64,000 bases of DNA from Gammaproteobacteria bacterium (GTDB taxonomy: Bacteria > Pseudomonadota > Gammaproteobacteria > SZUA-229). Below are positions 19,977 to 27,899 of the stretch, piece after piece. A model generated the notes under the pieces. It worked only from the letters and a program-made list of their open reading frames with translations. It had not been told where the DNA came from and searched no databases. How positions within the stretch are numbered: the first letter of the stretch is position 1; every line of letters starts with the position of its first letter. Both the position numbers and the translations under genes were made by a program. Where the stretch lies: positions 21,354-85,353 of the forward strand of contig JAPHRO010000019.1 of the NCBI GenBank assembly GCA_026195895.1, given 5' to 3'.

Positions 19977-20702
19977 ATGTCGAAAATTCTTTTTATTTCT
20001 GATCTGCATCTGGCGCCTGAACGGCCTGACATCATCCAGCTTTTTATAAAATTCCTTGATGAGCAGGCCAGTGCCGCCAGCGCACTATATATTCTTGGCG
20101 ATCTCGTTGAATACTGGCTGGGCGATGATGATCAGGCCGCAGGTCTCGACGATGCATTTGGAAAGTTAAAAGAAACATCCGATAAAGGCATTAACATTTA
20201 TCTCATGCATGGCAACCGTGATTTTCTGATGGGAGAACGGCTGGCAAACAAATGTGGTTGCACTCTCATCCATGAGCCTTACATCGCTGATCTCAATAAA
20301 ACTCCTGCATTGTTATTGCATGGTGACACTTTATGTACCGATGATACTGGCTATCAGCAATTGCGACAGATGCTAAGAAACCCTGCCTGGCAAAAAGATT
20401 TTCTGGCCAAGCCGCTTACAGAACGGGAACAAATGGCTCAGGCACTACGTGAACAGAGCAAGCAGGAAACGCAATCTAAATCTGCTGAAATTATGGATGT
20501 GAATGCCGATGCAGTAGCCGCAGCTTTTAAAGACCATGGGATTTCACTGATCATTCATGGCCATACTCATCGTCCAGATATTCACTATTATAAAATTGAT
20601 AATCGACAACTGACGCGTATTGTACTGGGCGACTGGTATAAATCAGGCAACGTGCTGGAATTCGAAGACATCAACAATTACAGACTCAGAGAATTTAATT
20701 AA
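19977..20702 (+). CDS. lpxH: UDP-2,3-diacylglucosamine hydrolase LpxH
   Basis: Calcineurin-like phosphoesterase that makes lipid X in lipid A synthesis, acting at the inner face of the cytoplasmic membrane. The 241 residues show all dimetal motifs in order: SDLHLAP at 8-14, LGDLVEYWLGDD, MHGNRDF, and GHTHRPDIH near the C-terminus. It lies 17 bp after ppiB and converges with the minus-strand gene at 20718; no terminator hairpin is visible in the 15 bp between them. Confidence 0.96.
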   Translation: MSKILFISDLHLAPERPDIIQLFIKFLDEQASAASALYILGDLVEYWLGDDDQAAGLDDAFGKLKETSDKGINIYLMHGNRDFLMGERLANKCGCTLIHEPYIADLNKTPALLLHGDTLCTDDTGYQQLRQMLRNPAWQKDFLAKPLTEREQMAQALREQSKQETQSKSAEIMDVNADAVAAAFKDHGISLIIHGHTHRPDIHYYKIDNRQLTRIVLGDWYKSGNVLEFEDINNYRLREFN

Positions 20703-20717
20703 TATATTTTTTGTCTC

Positions 20718-21422
20718 TTACTCAGGCACAAAAGCCGCATATTTCCGGTAGGACTCGGGCAATTTAAATAAACTATTAGCCACAGATATTTTTTGATAAT
20801 TTTTTAAAATTTTTGCATAACCTCGCGCATGCCATTCCTGCACGGGCAAACCTAAATCATAATACTCACCATTATTGTAAATCTGAGCCAGTAAAAAACA
20901 GGGTGTCTGCATCTCTTTTGGGGTGTTTTTCATCATTCTGCTTTGCTGACCGGAAAGAATATTTTGATAAGATTTAAAAACGGCCATTTCATCTGTATAT
21001 ATATTGGGTATCAACTGTACATCCATACATATTTCATCATCTGCTTTTAAGTGCATTGTTTTCAGATGTTTACCCGCAATGGTCGGCGCATCTTTCAATT
21101 CGTTTATCTCAATTTTCCTGTTGAAATTAAACATCGGCATTTTCCATAGGAATTTATTGATAAATAAAATTGTCCGATCTTCCCGGTTTACGCTATAAAT
21201 GATCTCTGCGGATTTATCATAAAGAATAAAATCATCGTCCGCATCACCATAGTCAATCCGCAGAAAATCAGGCGTCACCAGGTAGCGCATCTCAGTCTGA
21301 CCTGCATCTTTTTCAATCTCATCGTAAAAAAATGCCATGGCTGAAATAAACTGCTTATCATCCTGTGCAAATACCGGTGTGCTATGCAGAGCTATCAATA
21401 ATATAGCCATTATTTTTTTCAT
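20718..21422 (-). CDS. Secreted protein of unknown function
   Basis: A 234-residue protein with a clear signal peptide (MKKIMAILLIALHSTPVFAQ, cleavage after FAQ or VFA). The mature part has mixed beta-strand-like stretches, e.g. TEMRYLVTPDFLRIDYGDAD and DRTILFINKFLW, and two cysteines (EICMDVQ, TPCFLL) that could form a disulfide. The first half, about a value read out as ILYDKSAEIIYSVNRED, recalls periplasmic DUF4412-like proteins, but I cannot assign it. It is alone on its strand, 30 bp from the DUF455 gene upstream, possibly in one unit with it. Confidence 0.75.
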   Translation of the reverse strand: MKKIMAILLIALHSTPVFAQDDKQFISAMAFFYDEIEKDAGQTEMRYLVTPDFLRIDYGDADDDFILYDKSAEIIYSVNREDRTILFINKFLWKMPMFNFNRKIEINELKDAPTIAGKHLKTMHLKADDEICMDVQLIPNIYTDEMAVFKSYQNILSGQQSRMMKNTPKEMQTPCFLLAQIYNNGEYYDLGLPVQEWHARGYAKILKNYQKISVANSLFKLPESYRKYAAFVPE

Positions 21423-21452
21423 AAGTTTATAACCACTACGTTAACCAGTAAT

Positions 21453-22256
21453 TCATAATTCGAGAGCCTTCAGGTCAGCGATTTCCTGCTCGGTAAAACC
21501 GGCCTGTTTGCGAGCAACTTCATCATAAGGACCGCGCAATGATCCTTTCATATAATCGTTGATTAGTTGTTTGAAAGTCTCTCTGGATTCAAGTTGCCGC
21601 TGGGCGCACAAATATTTAAACCAGTGATTGCCAATAGCCACATGCCCTATTTCATCACGCTGAATGATTTTTAAATGCTCGACAAACTCCATGTCGTGCA
21701 CCTGCTGTAACTTAGCCATAATTCCCGGGGTGACATCCAGTCCCCTGGCTTCCAGCACCCGTGGCACCAGTGCCATCCGTATCATTACATCATGGGCCGT
21801 TTTCTGGGCCATTTCCCAGAGACCATTGTGCGCATCGTAGTCGCCATAAGCATGACCACGATCTTTTAGATATTGTTCTAACAGGCTGAAATGATAAGCT
21901 TCTTCGTCGGCAACCCTGATCCAGTCGCTATAGAATTTTCGCGGCATATCCCGAAAACGATACACTGCATCAAGCGCCAGGTTGATGGCATTAAACTCAA
22001 TGTGAGCCAGTGCATGCGCCAGTATTATTCTACCTGACTCAGAATTGACACTGCGTCTGGGTAAATTTTTAGGTGAAACCAGATGAGGTTTGTCAGGTCG
22101 CCCCGCTTCACCAATCGGCTCGACCGGTTCAGTACTATCCAGACTTAGCTCACCAGCACGCCAGGCCCGGGCCAGGGCACGGGTCAGTGTATATTTGTCG
22201 TTGCAGTCAGAGGACTGTAAACACCGATTAGCCTGCTGAAAAAGTGATAATGACAT
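21453..22256 (-). CDS. DUF455 ferritin-like protein
   Basis: A 267-residue protein of the DUF455 family (COG2833), a ferritin-like four-helix bundle expected to bind a diiron centre. The carboxylate/histidine helices are visible: HIEFNAINLALDAVYR, RVADEEAYHFSLLEQYL and MEFVEHLKIIQRDEIGHVAIG. The C-terminal RGPYDEVARKQAGFTEQE is also characteristic. The family's biochemical role is not established; relatives include tRNA hydroxylase-like and stress proteins. The start is ATG at 22256. Confidence 0.9.
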   Translation of the reverse strand: MSLSLFQQANRCLQSSDCNDKYTLTRALARAWRAGELSLDSTEPVEPIGEAGRPDKPHLVSPKNLPRRSVNSESGRIILAHALAHIEFNAINLALDAVYRFRDMPRKFYSDWIRVADEEAYHFSLLEQYLKDRGHAYGDYDAHNGLWEMAQKTAHDVMIRMALVPRVLEARGLDVTPGIMAKLQQVHDMEFVEHLKIIQRDEIGHVAIGNHWFKYLCAQRQLESRETFKQLINDYMKGSLRGPYDEVARKQAGFTEQEIADLKALEL

Positions 22257-22326
22257 TAGAGTGGCACAAGATTAAAACGCCATTATCGCCTAATGCCTAA
22301 ATCACTACCAGATGCAGGGGTATTAA

Positions 22327-22611
22327 TTATTTCGGCTTCCAGACACCGAAGGCGTCCTGTGCAGGTGGTGCCACCTGGGGTTTTTGTGATTCCATATACT
22401 CAAAAACATGCTTCATAAATCCTGACAGATCCCCAAGCGCATTCTGTTTGTCCATTTGAGGATTAGCATAATTTGATAGCAACATGCCCGCTGCTGCGAC
22501 CAGATACTGCATGGCCAGTACATCATCTTTTGATCTTGGGTCCTGCTTCATCATGGCTTCGCGTAAATCGTCCATCAGCTGGGGTGAAAGCTGGATACCA
22601 TCATCACTCAT
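22327..22611 (-). CDS. Small conserved-type protein, function unknown
   Basis: A 94-residue soluble protein, largely helical: DGIQLSPQLMDDLREAMMKQ, then DDVLAMQYLVAAAGMLLSNY, then SGFMKHVFEYMESQKP, ending in a Pro-rich DAFGVWKPK tail. No known domain is recognised and no signal peptide or membrane segment is seen. It is divergent from the NIF3-like gene and 70 bp upstream of the DUF455 gene on the same strand. Confidence 0.7.
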   Translation of the reverse strand: MSDDGIQLSPQLMDDLREAMMKQDPRSKDDVLAMQYLVAAAGMLLSNYANPQMDKQNALGDLSGFMKHVFEYMESQKPQVAPPAQDAFGVWKPK

Positions 22612-22702
22612 TTTTAAAATCCCGGTTCATTATTAATAAAGAAGGCAGTATTCTACATGAACTTAAGCAAATAATTCATCAGCCTTTATCTGGGATTTAA
22701 TA

Positions 22703-23014
22703 ATGTACAAAATCAGCACATTTATACCCCTGTCCCATCTTGAAGCCGTGAAAACAGCCATGTTTGAAGCCGGTGCTGGCCGTATAGGCGATTATGACTG
22801 CTGTTGCTGGCAAACCCCGGGAACCGGCCAGTTCAGACCGCTGGACAGAGCTCAACCCTTCATCGGCCAGCCAGGCAAGATTGAATCAGTCGAAGAATAT
22901 AAAGTTGAAATGGTCTGCGCTGACGACCATATTGAGCAGACTATAACGGCCTTGAAACAGGCCCACCCCTACGAAGAACCCGCATACGATGTGTGGAAGC
23001 TGGAAGATCTATAA
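22703..23014 (+). CDS. NIF3-like/YqfO small domain protein
   Basis: A 103-residue protein matching the stand-alone form of the PII/CutA-like domain that is inserted into NIF3 (YqfO) proteins. It begins YKISTFIPLSHLEAVKTAMFEAGAGRIGDYDCCCW, of which the GAGRIGDYDCCCW core is the family hallmark, and ends HPYEEPAYDVWKLED. The Cys cluster and the HPYEEPAYD motif suggest metal or small-molecule binding, but the stand-alone protein has no established function. It lies 61 bp before the DUF302 gene on the same strand. Confidence 0.88.
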   Translation: MYKISTFIPLSHLEAVKTAMFEAGAGRIGDYDCCCWQTPGTGQFRPLDRAQPFIGQPGKIESVEEYKVEMVCADDHIEQTITALKQAHPYEEPAYDVWKLEDL

Positions 23015-23075
23015 ACTATACAATTAGATTGTGCTAATATTTGGCCAATTTATTTTTTGAATCGGGAGAATCAAC

Positions 23076-23459
23076 ATGTACGGTTTTAATGTCACTCTAA
23101 AAACATCGATGGCAGATGCTGAAGCAAAAGTTCGGGAAGCACTCATGGCCGAGGGATTTGGTGTATTAACTGAAATCGATGTACAGAAAGTTATGAAAGC
23201 AAAACTGGACGTCGACCGTAGCGGCTATAAAATACTGGGCGCCTGTAATCCTAATCTTGCCCACCAGGCCATCGAAGCCGAACCCGACATCGGCTTGTTA
23301 TTACCCTGCAATGTTTTATTGCGGGAAGAAAGCAATGGCGATATCACTGTTGGCTTCATGGATCCCGTCGCTGTACTGGGCATGATCGACAACCCGGCTA
23401 TTGCCGAGGTGGCCCCGATCGTGCGAGGAAAACTTCAGCAGGTAGCAAATTCTTTGTAA
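23076..23459 (+). CDS. DUF302 domain protein
   Basis: A 127-residue protein consisting of one DUF302 domain. Family phrases are GFGVLTEIDVQKVMKAKL, the central YKILGACNPNLAHQAIEAEPDIGLLLPCNV, and a C-terminal VAVLGMIDNP. It begins after GGGAGAATCAAC, a good ribosome site. The domain is small, soluble and of unknown function, often found with sulfur or metal metabolism genes. A terminator hairpin follows at once. Confidence 0.92.
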   Translation: MYGFNVTLKTSMADAEAKVREALMAEGFGVLTEIDVQKVMKAKLDVDRSGYKILGACNPNLAHQAIEAEPDIGLLLPCNVLLREESNGDITVGFMDPVAVLGMIDNPAIAEVAPIVRGKLQQVANSL

Positions 23460-23480
23460 TTCACAACAAACTTTACTGTT

Positions 23481-23518
23481 AAAAAACCTGGATGCATTAA
23501 TTGTTTCCAGGTTTTTTT
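23481..23518 (+). terminator. Rho-independent terminator after the DUF302 gene
   Basis: A 12 bp stem AAAAAACCTGGA with TCCAGGTTTTTT, loop of 13 bases, followed by further T. It starts 21 bp after the stop codon. The A run on the other side means it could also serve the minus-strand HPP gene that ends at 23556. Confidence 0.85.
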
Positions 23519-23555
23519 TAATACCAGCGATTTTTCAGGGCCAGCAAAACCCGCG

Positions 23556-24488
23556 TCAGTCCGGTTTTATTTTCCATTCATTATTTTCAAAAACGACTTC
23601 GTGTTTAGCCCAACGCGCAAATGCAGCTCGAGTAGTCGATTCGGTTTTTTTACGGTCTGGTCCGGTGATAACTTTATAAATAATCATATCCTTGTTGTCT
23701 TCCGATGCATCAATAATTCTGCGTATTACACCGGTATCATCGTTTTTTCCATGCAAATAATAATGGCCCAGTTTTATATCTTCTGAGCTCAGGGATGTGG
23801 CTCGGCCGTGTTCAGTAGCCGTCTCATAAATTTTTTCAAGTTCCTCCTCGGAAATATCCGCGAATGAACGCATGGATTTCAATGCATACTCCAGGTCTTT
23901 TCGAGGTATTCGGCCCAACTGTCCATGCTTTTCTTTTTCAGTCTGTTTGGGTCGGTAAACTTCAGCCAGAGCAGTAGGATAGCGTCGCCAGTCGAAAGGA
24001 TAATTAACTAAAATGGCAGCGCACAGTATGACCAGCGCATTGAACAATACCGGTGTTATCACGAACATGAAACCTAGCGCATGAACTTCGGGTCCACTGA
24101 CGACTGCCGCCAGCGCCGATGCGCCCCCCGGGGGATGAATACATCGCAGGTAATACATCGCGCCGATACTGACACCAACGGCAACAGCACCTGCGACAAA
24201 CATATCCGGTATAAGCAAACGGCAGCTTACGCCGATACAGGCGGAGATCACATGACCACCTACCAGTGGCCAGGGCTGTGATAATGGTCCGTGAGGCACT
24301 GCAAATAACAAAACCGCCGAGGCCCCCATGGAAGCGACAATTAAGGCGGCACCCTGGGCGCCGACAAAATGATGCGTAATTTGCAATATTAAAAAAATAC
24401 CGATAAATCCACCGATGGCGGAAATAAATTTTTCTTTGTGGGGTGTGGTATCGAGCTGAATACCCAGGAGTTCAATAAATCGTTTCAT
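23556..24488 (-). CDS. HPP-family membrane protein with a C-terminal cytoplasmic domain
   Basis: A 310-residue protein. The first 170 residues form a membrane bundle with about five helices and carry the motif that names the family, HPPGG (118-122), after MASMGASAVLLFAVP-type repeats. Some HPP proteins have been linked to nitrite transport, but the substrate here is unknown. Residues from about 185 on are soluble and charged: LEYALKSMRSFADISEEELEKIYETATEH, then an IDASEDNKDMIIYKVITG stretch. This tail looks like a regulatory add-on that I cannot name. It is 9 bp after the methyltransferase gene and probably co-transcribed with it. Confidence 0.86.
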   Translation of the reverse strand: MKRFIELLGIQLDTTPHKEKFISAIGGFIGIFLILQITHHFVGAQGAALIVASMGASAVLLFAVPHGPLSQPWPLVGGHVISACIGVSCRLLIPDMFVAGAVAVGVSIGAMYYLRCIHPPGGASALAAVVSGPEVHALGFMFVITPVLFNALVILCAAILVNYPFDWRRYPTALAEVYRPKQTEKEKHGQLGRIPRKDLEYALKSMRSFADISEEELEKIYETATEHGRATSLSSEDIKLGHYYLHGKNDDTGVIRRIIDASEDNKDMIIYKVITGPDRKKTESTTRAAFARWAKHEVVFENNEWKIKPD

Positions 24489-24497
24489 AAAATCGGG

Positions 24498-25112
24498 TTA
24501 ATTAATTTTTTTATAGTGAAAATAAATAAATTTTTGTTCTTTATTATCAGGAGTGATGTGAATTTCATGATGTACATCCTGCAGCTCATAATCCGGTCCC
24601 AATTCATTCGACATTCTGGATTCGTCATATTGAACAATATCCAGGCCACTGCATTTTTCAGGTCCACCAATAGCAAAGGTCGCTATGATTAAGTGCCCAT
24701 TTGTACGCAGGCCATGATTCAAACTGGTCAGATATTTAGCACGATCGGCTGCTTCGGTTAAAAAATGAAATACCGCCCGATCGTGCCAGAGTTCGAATTT
24801 ACGTGGGGATTCAAAGCCAGTTACATCACTAACAAACCATTCAACCTGTTCCTGTTGATGCCCCAGTCTGGATTGGGCATGTTCAATCGCCGACGCCGAA
24901 ATATCCAGCACAGCGAGATTGTCGTAACCGGCTTCTAGCAAGTGGTCGACCAGGCGCGAGGCACCGCCCCCCACGTCAATAATGGCGGAATTTTTGTTGA
25001 CGCCGGAGGCATTAATTAGCTGTAAAGACATTGATGGCTCATTCTGAAACCAGCTAACTTCCAGCGGTAACTTATCGGTATAAACTTTATTCCAGTGTTT
25101 TTCTCGACTCAT
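24498..25112 (-). CDS. Class I SAM-dependent methyltransferase
   Basis: A 204-residue small-molecule-type methyltransferase. SAM-binding motif I is IDVGGGASRLVD starting at residue 45, motif II LAVLDISASAIEHA follows, then WFVSDVTGFE and the post-motif DRAVFHFLTE. N-terminal HWNKVYTDK is typical of the thiopurine/tellurite TehB-like group, so the substrate is uncertain. It heads a two-gene minus-strand unit with the HPP membrane protein. Confidence 0.9.
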   Translation of the reverse strand: MSREKHWNKVYTDKLPLEVSWFQNEPSMSLQLINASGVNKNSAIIDVGGGASRLVDHLLEAGYDNLAVLDISASAIEHAQSRLGHQQEQVEWFVSDVTGFESPRKFELWHDRAVFHFLTEAADRAKYLTSLNHGLRTNGHLIIATFAIGGPEKCSGLDIVQYDESRMSNELGPDYELQDVHHEIHITPDNKEQKFIYFHYKKIN

Positions 25113-25239
25113 TTCATATAACCTTGATAGGATTTGAGCGCCACTATATCAGGACTGACACTGCTGCAACAATCCCTTTAATAGAGAAATGCAGGAACCA
25201 CAATGATATGAAATATTGCGCCTGGCCTGATTACCCCGG

Positions 25240-25269
25240 GCCGGCTTTAAGTTCAACAATAAGCCCGGC
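25240..25269 (+). other. GC-rich hairpin
   Basis: GCCGGCTT (25240-25247) pairs with AAGCCCGGC (25261-25269) with one bulged C, around a 13-base loop. No T run follows. Confidence 0.4.
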
Positions 25270-25361
25270 GCTTACGCATAATTATGAATAACTGGTGCGT
25301 AAAATATTGGACATTTATCAAAATATGCCTGTTTAGTATTCAAAAGCCACATGCTTTAATA

Positions 25362-25457
25362 TGTTTACCCTGTTCCCATCACCAAATAATCCTTATGAGC
25401 GATTTCAGAATAACAGGGCCCCAGGAGGTAAATGAATTGCTCCAGAATGGGTAAACA
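25362..25457. repeat. Nested inverted repeats
   Basis: TGTTTACCC (25362-25370) is the perfect reverse complement of GGGTAAACA (25449-25457). Overlapping it, CCCTGTT (25368-25374) is the reverse complement of AACAGGG (25412-25418). The two pairings share CCC and so are mutually exclusive, as in a switching RNA or an operator pair. AGGAGGT lies between them at 25423-25429. Confidence 0.5.
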
Positions 25458-25669
25458 ATAACTTAGCGAACACTTCTGAGCTTCAGACATAATAAAATTA
25501 ACGCCTCATAAATACAGTCAATCAAGCTCACTAATTTCTGTCAGCCTGATAAATTAATTCGATTAGGCTCTTTGCCAGGCGCCCCCTATATTGATAAAAC
25601 ATCGTAAATAACAATGGAGCACACAGCATCAATCTCATTATTTAAATTATTTTCATTGAGGAGCACCTT

Positions 25670-26092
25670 ATGCCAAAAACCTGGGTTGTTGTAGCCGAAA
25701 GCAGTCGCGCTAAAATTTTTGAACTGGATAAAAAAAATTCACCCCTGAAAGAACTCCAAGGACTTGCTCATACGTGTTCACGAATTCACGAAAAAAAACT
25801 AACCTCGACCCTCTCGGGATGGGTTCCCGAAAAACACAAATTAACATCACGAACATCCATTAAACAACATGAAAGCCAGGTGTTTGCCAGAACTATCGGT
25901 AAACATCTTGACAACGCCTATAACCGGGGCAAATTCAGCAAGCTGATTATTATGTCATCACCCGGTTTTTTAGGTCAGCTACGTAAACAAATCGGCACTC
26001 AAATTCACAAACAGATCATTACGGCCATAGACAAAAACCTGGTTCGCCATAACACTACCGATATACAGGCTCACCTGCCCTATTCTTTCTAG
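25670..26092 (+). CDS. Host-attachment-type protein (Host_attach family)
   Basis: A 140-residue protein of the family annotated as required for attachment to host cells, named after an Agrobacterium gene. Typical phrases are VVAESSRAKIFELDKKN at the N-terminus, HESQVFARTIGKHLDNAYNRGKFSKLIIMSSPGFLGQLRKQI in the middle (only the core of this is needed for recognition), and NLVRHNTTDIQAHLP at the end. The fold is related to archaeal release-factor-like baeRF domains, so an RNA- or ribosome-linked role is as likely as attachment. TTGAGGAGCACCTT precedes ATG. A strong terminator follows. Confidence 0.88.
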   Translation: MPKTWVVVAESSRAKIFELDKKNSPLKELQGLAHTCSRIHEKKLTSTLSGWVPEKHKLTSRTSIKQHESQVFARTIGKHLDNAYNRGKFSKLIIMSSPGFLGQLRKQIGTQIHKQIITAIDKNLVRHNTTDIQAHLPYSF

Positions 26093-26106
26093 ACATTTAA
26101 CACTGA

Positions 26107-26142
26107 CACAAAAAAACCCGAATTAATTCGGGTTTTTTTGTG
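26107..26142. terminator. Bidirectional terminator, perfect 36 bp palindrome
   Basis: CACAAAAAAACCCGAATT followed directly by its exact reverse complement. It lies between the convergent host-attachment gene (ends 26092) and sulP gene (ends 26158) and has A and T runs on the correct sides for both. Confidence 0.92.
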
Positions 26143-26157
26143 GGCATTTTTACGGCA

Positions 26158-27687
26158 TCAGGCCAACTGATCATCGGCCACATGATATTTTGGATCTTCC
26201 ATCATATTTACTTCTACCAGATCACCGGCTTTTTCCAGTAACAAAACACATTCTGGACTCAGATGTCTAAAATGCAATGTCTTGCCTGCCTTGATATATT
26301 TTTCCGCGAGGGAATCTATTGCTTCGATGGCGGAATGATCTGCAACACGAGAATTCTGAAATTCAATAATTACTTCCTGTGGATCATTTTCCGGATCAAA
26401 TAAATCCATGAAATGTTTTACCGATCCGAAAAATAACGGGCCATTCAGTTCATAGATGCGAATACCGTATTTATTATCATAAGTTTTTACATTGATATGC
26501 TTGGCATGCTCCCAGGCAAACACCAGGGCTGACACAATAACGCCGACCACAACCGCCATAGCAAGATCAGTGGCGACCGTCACAGCAGATACCAGAATTA
26601 ATACAAATGCATCATGACGAGGAATCTTGCCCATGATACGGAAACTGGACCATTCAAAGGTTCCCATTACTACGATGAACATAACGCCCACCAGGGCTGC
26701 CATCGGTATTTGTTCAATAAGGTTGGAAGCAAACAAAATAAAGCCCAGCAGAAATAATGCCGCCGATATGCCCGATAAACGCTGATGACCGCCAGAATTC
26801 ACATTGATCATACTCTGGCCTATCATGGCGCAACCGCCCATACCACCGAAGAAGCCCGTTACGGTATTGGCAATACCCTGGCCAACACATTCGCGGTTTC
26901 CACGGCCACGGGTGTTGGTTACTTCATCGATCAGACTCAAGGTCAGTAGTGATTCGATAAGGCCGACCGCCGCCAGAATGAATGAATAAGGCAAAATAAT
27001 CATCAGGGTTTCCAGCGTAAAAGGTACCTCTGGAATACTGAAGCTGGGTAATCCCCCCTCGATGGATGCCAGATCACCAACCGTATTTGTATCAATATTG
27101 AGCCCAATCACCAGCAATGAAACCACCAGAATAGCGGCCAATGATGATGGAATCGCCGTGGTAAGTTTTGGTAGATACCGAATAATTGCCATGGTCAAAA
27201 TAATCAGCCCGGCAAAGATAAACAGCGGTGAGCCGGTCATCCACTCTTTAGTTCCATCGGGGGCGGCAAACTGGAAATGCTGGATCTGTGCCAGGAAAAT
27301 AACAATTGCCAGACCATTCACAAATCCCAGCATAACTGGATAGGGCACGATTCGAATAAATTTACCCAGCTTTAACACACCTGCGCTTATCTGGATCAAT
27401 CCGGTTAGCACCACCGCTGCAAACAGGTATTCAACGCCATGATCGGCCACCAGCGACACCATAACCACCGCCATGGCGCCGGTTGCACCTGAAATCATGC
27501 CGGGGCGGCCACCAAAAATGGCAGCCAGCAACCCCACCATGAACGCGGCATAGAGCCCCACCAGCGGATCAACGCCAGCTACAAAAGCAAATGCCACAGC
27601 CTCGGGCACCAGCGCTAGAGCGACTGTTAATCCGGATAAAATTTCGTTTTGAACACAAACACGGTTTTTACAACCTAGCTGAAACAT
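26158..27687 (-). CDS. SulP-family anion transporter with STAS domain
   Basis: A 509-residue inner-membrane transporter of the SLC26/SulP type, for sulfate, bicarbonate or dicarboxylates. It opens with the family signature ([20 protein letters not shown], residues 23-42), continues with [16 protein letters not shown], and has 10-12 hydrophobic segments. The cytoplasmic STAS domain is at about 415-490 ([20 protein letters not shown], then [13 protein letters not shown]). Sequence alone does not fix the substrate. In bacteria with inorganic-carbon needs many such proteins carry bicarbonate, which would suit an autotroph, but that is inference. Confidence 0.92.
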   Translation of the reverse strand: MFQLGCKNRVCVQNEILSGLTVALALVPEAVAFAFVAGVDPLVGLYAAFMVGLLAAIFGGRPGMISGATGAMAVVMVSLVADHGVEYLFAAVVLTGLIQISAGVLKLGKFIRIVPYPVMLGFVNGLAIVIFLAQIQHFQFAAPDGTKEWMTGSPLFIFAGLIILTMAIIRYLPKLTTAIPSSLAAILVVSLLVIGLNIDTNTVGDLASIEGGLPSFSIPEVPFTLETLMIILPYSFILAAVGLIESLLTLSLIDEVTNTRGRGNRECVGQGIANTVTGFFGGMGGCAMIGQSMINVNSGGHQRLSGISAALFLLGFILFASNLIEQIPMAALVGVMFIVVMGTFEWSSFRIMGKIPRHDAFVLILVSAVTVATDLAMAVVVGVIVSALVFAWEHAKHINVKTYDNKYGIRIYELNGPLFFGSVKHFMDLFDPENDPQEVIIEFQNSRVADHSAIEAIDSLAEKYIKAGKTLHFRHLSPECVLLLEKAGDLVEVNMMEDPKYHVADDQLA

Positions 27688-27899
27688 AGATTTCCTTGGT
27701 GAATCTGGGGGAATAAACGGCTGCGGAGTTTAGCAGAATCCGTCCATTTTTGACACCACGGCTTAGGCTAGCGCCCAGACCTTAATGTGTTTAACGCACA
27801 TATATCCCTTGATTTATATACTATTATTATATTGAGCCTGGCTGACATAGATATACAGAGACAAAAATATGAATTTGTCCAAAACCAACCTGATAGCAG

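Larger units (their letters stand above)
25113..25669. other. 557 bp gap between divergent genes, with inverted repeats
   Basis: No convincing gene of normal size. The stretch holds a hairpin at 25240-25269, nested inverted repeats at 25362-25457, and a very small open frame (MSDFRITGPQEVNELLQNG, 25395-25454) overlapping a strong AGGAGGT sequence. The last 20 bp hold the ribosome site TTGAGGAGCACC of the next gene. Promoters for both flanking genes must lie here, but I cannot point to a good pair of hexamers. Confidence 0.6.
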
